A DNA stretch of 12,692 bases from JBBDSH01 sp040905045 (GTDB lineage: Bacteria > Pseudomonadota > Gammaproteobacteria > Eutrophobiales > Eutrophobiaceae). The translations under genes were made by a program, and so were the position numbers. The stretch covers positions 1 through 12,692 of the forward strand of contig JBBDSH010000006.1 of assembly GCA_040905045.1 (NCBI GenBank), given 5' to 3'. Shown one piece after another: positions 10,428-12,692 of this stretch. How positions within the stretch are numbered: position 1 is the stretch's first letter; each line of letters starts with the position of its first letter. The notes beneath the pieces are model-generated. The model was not told the DNA's origin. It saw only the letters and a list, made by a program, of their open reading frames with translations, and did not search any database.

Positions 10428-12692
10428 TCTTCTCGATACCTTTTCGATTCAGTGTTAACAGGCTGTCGTCCACCTCAAACAGCGGTATGTCGTAGCCTAC
10501 CTCTATGGCATCACCAAAATTTCCGGCCTCCGCACGGAACAGACTATCAATAGCGGCTTCCTGGCCTTCCAGCAGTTTCTGTATCCGTTGCTCCATGGAC
10601 ATTACACCCTGCCGTGTCGCTTCGATAATTTCATCCAGAACCTCGATGGTCAAATCGATTCCGGTGATTTCACCCAGTCTGGCGCGGGCTTCCGCATCGT
10701 CCTTGAGGCTCTCCAGCCATTCGATTCGCTTCCTGGCGGTCTGCACAATTTCATTCAGGCGCTGTATTTCCATGGCGGAAGGATCTTCCTGCAGGAACTC
10801 CTCGCCCGGACCTTCCTCGGCGAACTCATCGGTAAAGGCATCCTCTTCCAGGTCGTCCTCAACGGCATAGTATTCCTGCAGCTCGTCCCTGTAGTCGCGG
10901 AAATTCTGCAATTCCTGCTCATATCCGGCGAGCAGTTCTTCGATTCTTTCCCGCTCCGACGCCGATGCTTCCTCAAGACGTCGCTCCAGCTCCGTTATTC
11001 GGCCTTCCAGTTGCGTGATCAGCTCCTCCAGTTCAGTCTCGGTCACGTCCGGTGCACATCCTTCAATTTCCTCACACTGAGCCAGCGAAAGGGCCACGCC
11101 CTGGCCGATGACGCCGAACAGGGACAGGTCTTCCTCAAACAGGCCGAGATCGATCATGACGATCTGCTCCAGGCCGATGAGATTGGCCAGCACAAGTACC
11201 TGGGCCTGAACGATATTCAGATTGGCCAGATTGAGAGTGGCCAGGAAGGCGTTGGTTGCGGGGGTGCCGCCCAGTTCCTGCTGCGCGTCAATGAACCCGA
11301 ACTGCGGCGTATTCCCCGACCCGGTGGCGACTTCCAGCGTCCCTCCAGCCAGTTCGATCTGCATATTCGGAGCGTTGACGATGTCATTCTGCGCCACCAT
11401 CAGCAGCCCGCTGCCGCTGAACGTCACCGGATTGGCAGTGGCGGTAATATCGCCGGGACCGCTGCCGCCGTTGGAATCGCCCACGGCGATGAGATTAATC
11501 TGGCCGCCGTTCTGGCCCGATTCACCCGCCGTGATGTCCGCGCCCAGATCCAGATTACTGCCCAGCAGGGTAAAATCACCGCCGTTACCCAGAAGTATGT
11601 CATCGTTCAGGCTCACGCGATCGCTGTTTATCACCGCCTGGGTATCGCCGTCCAGTGGAAGCGTCGTGGGCGACAGCGTACCGCCGACGATGAAATGGCC
11701 GGTGTAATCCTGCATGTTCGGCAGATTCAAATCACTCGGACCGATGGTCAGATCGCCACCACCGCTGTCGGGCACCGTCAGGCTGGTGTTGCTGCCGCCG
11801 ACAATGCTGCTGCCCAACGGCTCGCCGGCCGCGTGGTTCCAGGTATCGTTGCCGCCGATGTTGACGTTGCCGCTGACACCACCGCCGTTGAAATTGTAGA
11901 TATTGTTACCGGCGCCCGCGGACAGGTTGCCCGACAGCGTCCCGCCGTTGAAATTGAAGACATCGTTACCGGCGCCGGACGTGATATTGCTGTTGATGCC
12001 GGCATTGAGAGTGAACTGATTGTTGCCGCCGCTGTCGTTAATGCCGTTGGAAACGTTGCCGTTGAAGGTATAAGTATCGTTACCCGAACCCGAAGAGATA
12101 CTGCCGTTCACCGTGGCGAAGGTATAGGTATTGTCGCCGCCGCTGTCGGTGAGGTTACCAGTGAGGGTTCCGCTCAGATTGAATGTGTCATTACCACCGG
12201 CGGTGGAGATGTTGCCATTGATGGCCGCACTGGAGGTATAACTGTTGTTGCCGCCGGTATCGGTGATATTGCCCGTGATGGAAGCCGTGGCCGAGAGGGT
12301 GTCGTCCCCGCCGCCCGATGAAATATTGCCGGTCAGGGCGCTGTTGATGTTAAAGCTGTTGTTGCCGCCGGCACCGGTCAGATTGCCGCTGTGAACCTGG
12401 TTGATGTTGAAGGTATCGTCGCCGCCGGCACCGGTCAGATTCTCAATACCGTTGAAGGTCAGTGTATTGGTGCTGACGTAAGTGTCGTTGCCGGGCTGAA
12501 CGGTAAAGGTCCCCCCGGCCGCGATGTTACCGACCAGGGTATCTGTTCCCGCGCTGCCAATCAGATCATTGATATTGTCGAACGTACCGCCGATGCTCGT
12601 GGCATTGCCGGTGAAACCGTCCACCGATCCCGTGCCCGTCACAGTAATGGTGGCCGTCGGCCCACCCGCGTAGCTCAGGGTATCGGTGACGA
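10408..12692 (-). CDS. Large exported beta-helix/coiled-coil surface protein, 3' part (N-terminus beyond window)
   Basis: 761 codons are open and the frame runs off the window edge; a GTG at 12642 is internal, because the upstream in-frame codons (VTDTLSYAGGPTATIT) continue the same style. Numbering from that GTG: 1-70 resemble S-x-G-x-D-T-L-x-G repeats; 71-270 are about eleven 19-residue repeats (G-G-(N/D)-(N/D)-T-(F/Y)-x-x-(N)-G-x-(L/I)-x-G-N-(I/L)-(T/S)); 290-445 look like a filamentous-haemagglutinin-type beta-helix (GDLTIGPSDLNL, INSDRVSLNDDILLGNGGDFTLLG, NGGQINLIAVG); 463-512 is a leucine-rich hydrophobic stretch; 515-531 holds GVALSLAQCEEIEGCAP (C523, C529); 533-595 and 622-705 are strongly charged coiled coils separated by an acidic linker; the protein ends in FAAF without an LPXTG, autotransporter barrel or evident secretion tail. 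Likely a secreted adhesin-like or surface structural protein; secretion route unknown. The downstream module gene overlaps it by 20 nt. Confidence 0.85.
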   Translation of the reverse strand, partial: VTDTLSYAGGPTATITVTGTGSVDGFTGNATSIGGTFDNINDLIGSAGTDTLVGNIAAGGTFTVQPGNDTYVSTNTLTFNGIENLTGAGGDDTFNINQVHSGNLTGAGGNNSFNINSALTGNISSGGGDDTLSATASITGNITDTGGNNSYTSSAAINGNISTAGGNDTFNLSGTLTGNLTDSGGDNTYTFATVNGSISSGSGNDTYTFNGNVSNGINDSGGNNQFTLNAGINSNITSGAGNDVFNFNGGTLSGNLSAGAGNNIYNFNGGGVSGNVNIGGNDTWNHAAGEPLGSSIVGGSNTSLTVPDSGGGDLTIGPSDLNLPNMQDYTGHFIVGGTLSPTTLPLDGDTQAVINSDRVSLNDDILLGNGGDFTLLGSNLDLGADITAGESGQNGGQINLIAVGDSNGGSGPGDITATANPVTFSGSGLLMVAQNDIVNAPNMQIELAGGTLEVATGSGNTPQFGFIDAQQELGGTPATNAFLATLNLANLNIVQAQVLVLANLIGLEQIVMIDLGLFEEDLSLFGVIGQGVALSLAQCEEIEGCAPDVTETELEELITQLEGRITELERRLEEASASERERIEELLAGYEQELQNFRDYRDELQEYYAVEDDLEEDAFTDEFAEEGPGEEFLQEDPSAMEIQRLNEIVQTARKRIEWLESLKDDAEARARLGEITGIDLTIEVLDEIIEATRQGVMSMEQRIQKLLEGQEAAIDSLFRAEAGNFGDAIEVGYDIPLFEVDDSLLTLNRKGIEKNAFAAF
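11833..12432 (-). repeat. Coding tandem repeat: about eleven 19-aa (57-nt) units
   Basis: Units begin (numbering from the internal GTG) at residues 71, 90, 109, 128, 147, 166, 184, 203, 222, 242 and 262, so most are exactly 19 residues, with one of 18 and two of 20. Each has a glycine-rich turn (GG-D-D, GG-N-N or G-N-D), a beta strand (T-F-N-I/L-type) and a second turn (T-G-N-I/L-T/S). This fits one rung of a parallel beta-helix or beta-roll per unit. Confidence 0.85.

Noticed and set aside
10588..12321. 577-codon open frame on the plus strand
   Set aside because: It lies antisense to the repeat protein. It stays open because of the repeated GC-rich codons opposite; its translation shows no domain, and the minus strand frame has clear repeat, cysteine-module and coiled-coil structure.
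11833..12432. Calling the repeats classical RTX calcium-binding nonapeptides
   Set aside because: The period is 19, not 9 or 18, and only alternate turns have the G-x-G-N-D pattern; the family is not certain.

Overview
The window looks like a chromosomal segment of a GC-rich, free-living gammaproteobacterium. The evidence is the gene types (glutamyl-tRNA synthetase beside a valine tRNA, YceI, an ScsB/DsbD-type reductase, Atm1-type exporter, Sel1 and SapC proteins), REP-like palindromes and sigma70-type promoters. A sulfur-oxidiser-like (Chromatiales-type) lineage is a guess from overall style, not proven. No phage, insertion sequence or CRISPR array is visible.

Layout. Positions 1-2945 are all on the minus strand: the N-terminal end of gltX (cut by the window edge), tRNA-Val(CAC) with its own promoter, a nitroreductase, a periplasmic YceI protein with a good promoter and a structured leader, and an MFS transporter. 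A 640-nt divergent intergenic region (2946-3586) holds GC-rich ~45-nt tandem repeats. On the plus strand follow a DsbD/ScsB-type membrane thiol reductase (3587-5734), a ~400-nt region of REP-like palindromes, an Atm1-type ABC exporter (6131-7954), a candidate small RNA with extended -10 promoter and strong terminator (about 8081-8188), and an exported Sel1-repeat protein (8383-8907). On the minus strand from the right edge come a very large exported repeat protein (C-terminal ~760 residues visible), overlapped by 20 nt by a small secreted acidic protein, then a SapC-family protein.

Three things stand out. First, the small gene at 9927-10427 is a paralogue of a cysteine-containing coiled-coil module (C-x5-C-A-P) in the large repeat protein just upstream of it, so the two genes form a likely surface-protein operon built on a module I do not recognise. 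Second, the large protein has about eleven 19-residue repeats in which RTX-like G-N-D-T turns alternate with G-N-N turns, giving a 38-residue super-period. Third, arrays of a heptanucleotide (CGTGGCT / AGCCACG) sit at gene boundaries across the window, starting at stop codons or ending at start codons, always in the same orientation relative to the gene.

Functional links: the right-hand half (Sel1, SapC, repeat protein, module protein) reads as a cell-envelope/surface region; the DsbD-type reductase could service periplasmic thiols, but no dedicated partner is adjacent. The left half is housekeeping and redox/envelope stress genes without an obvious shared pathway.
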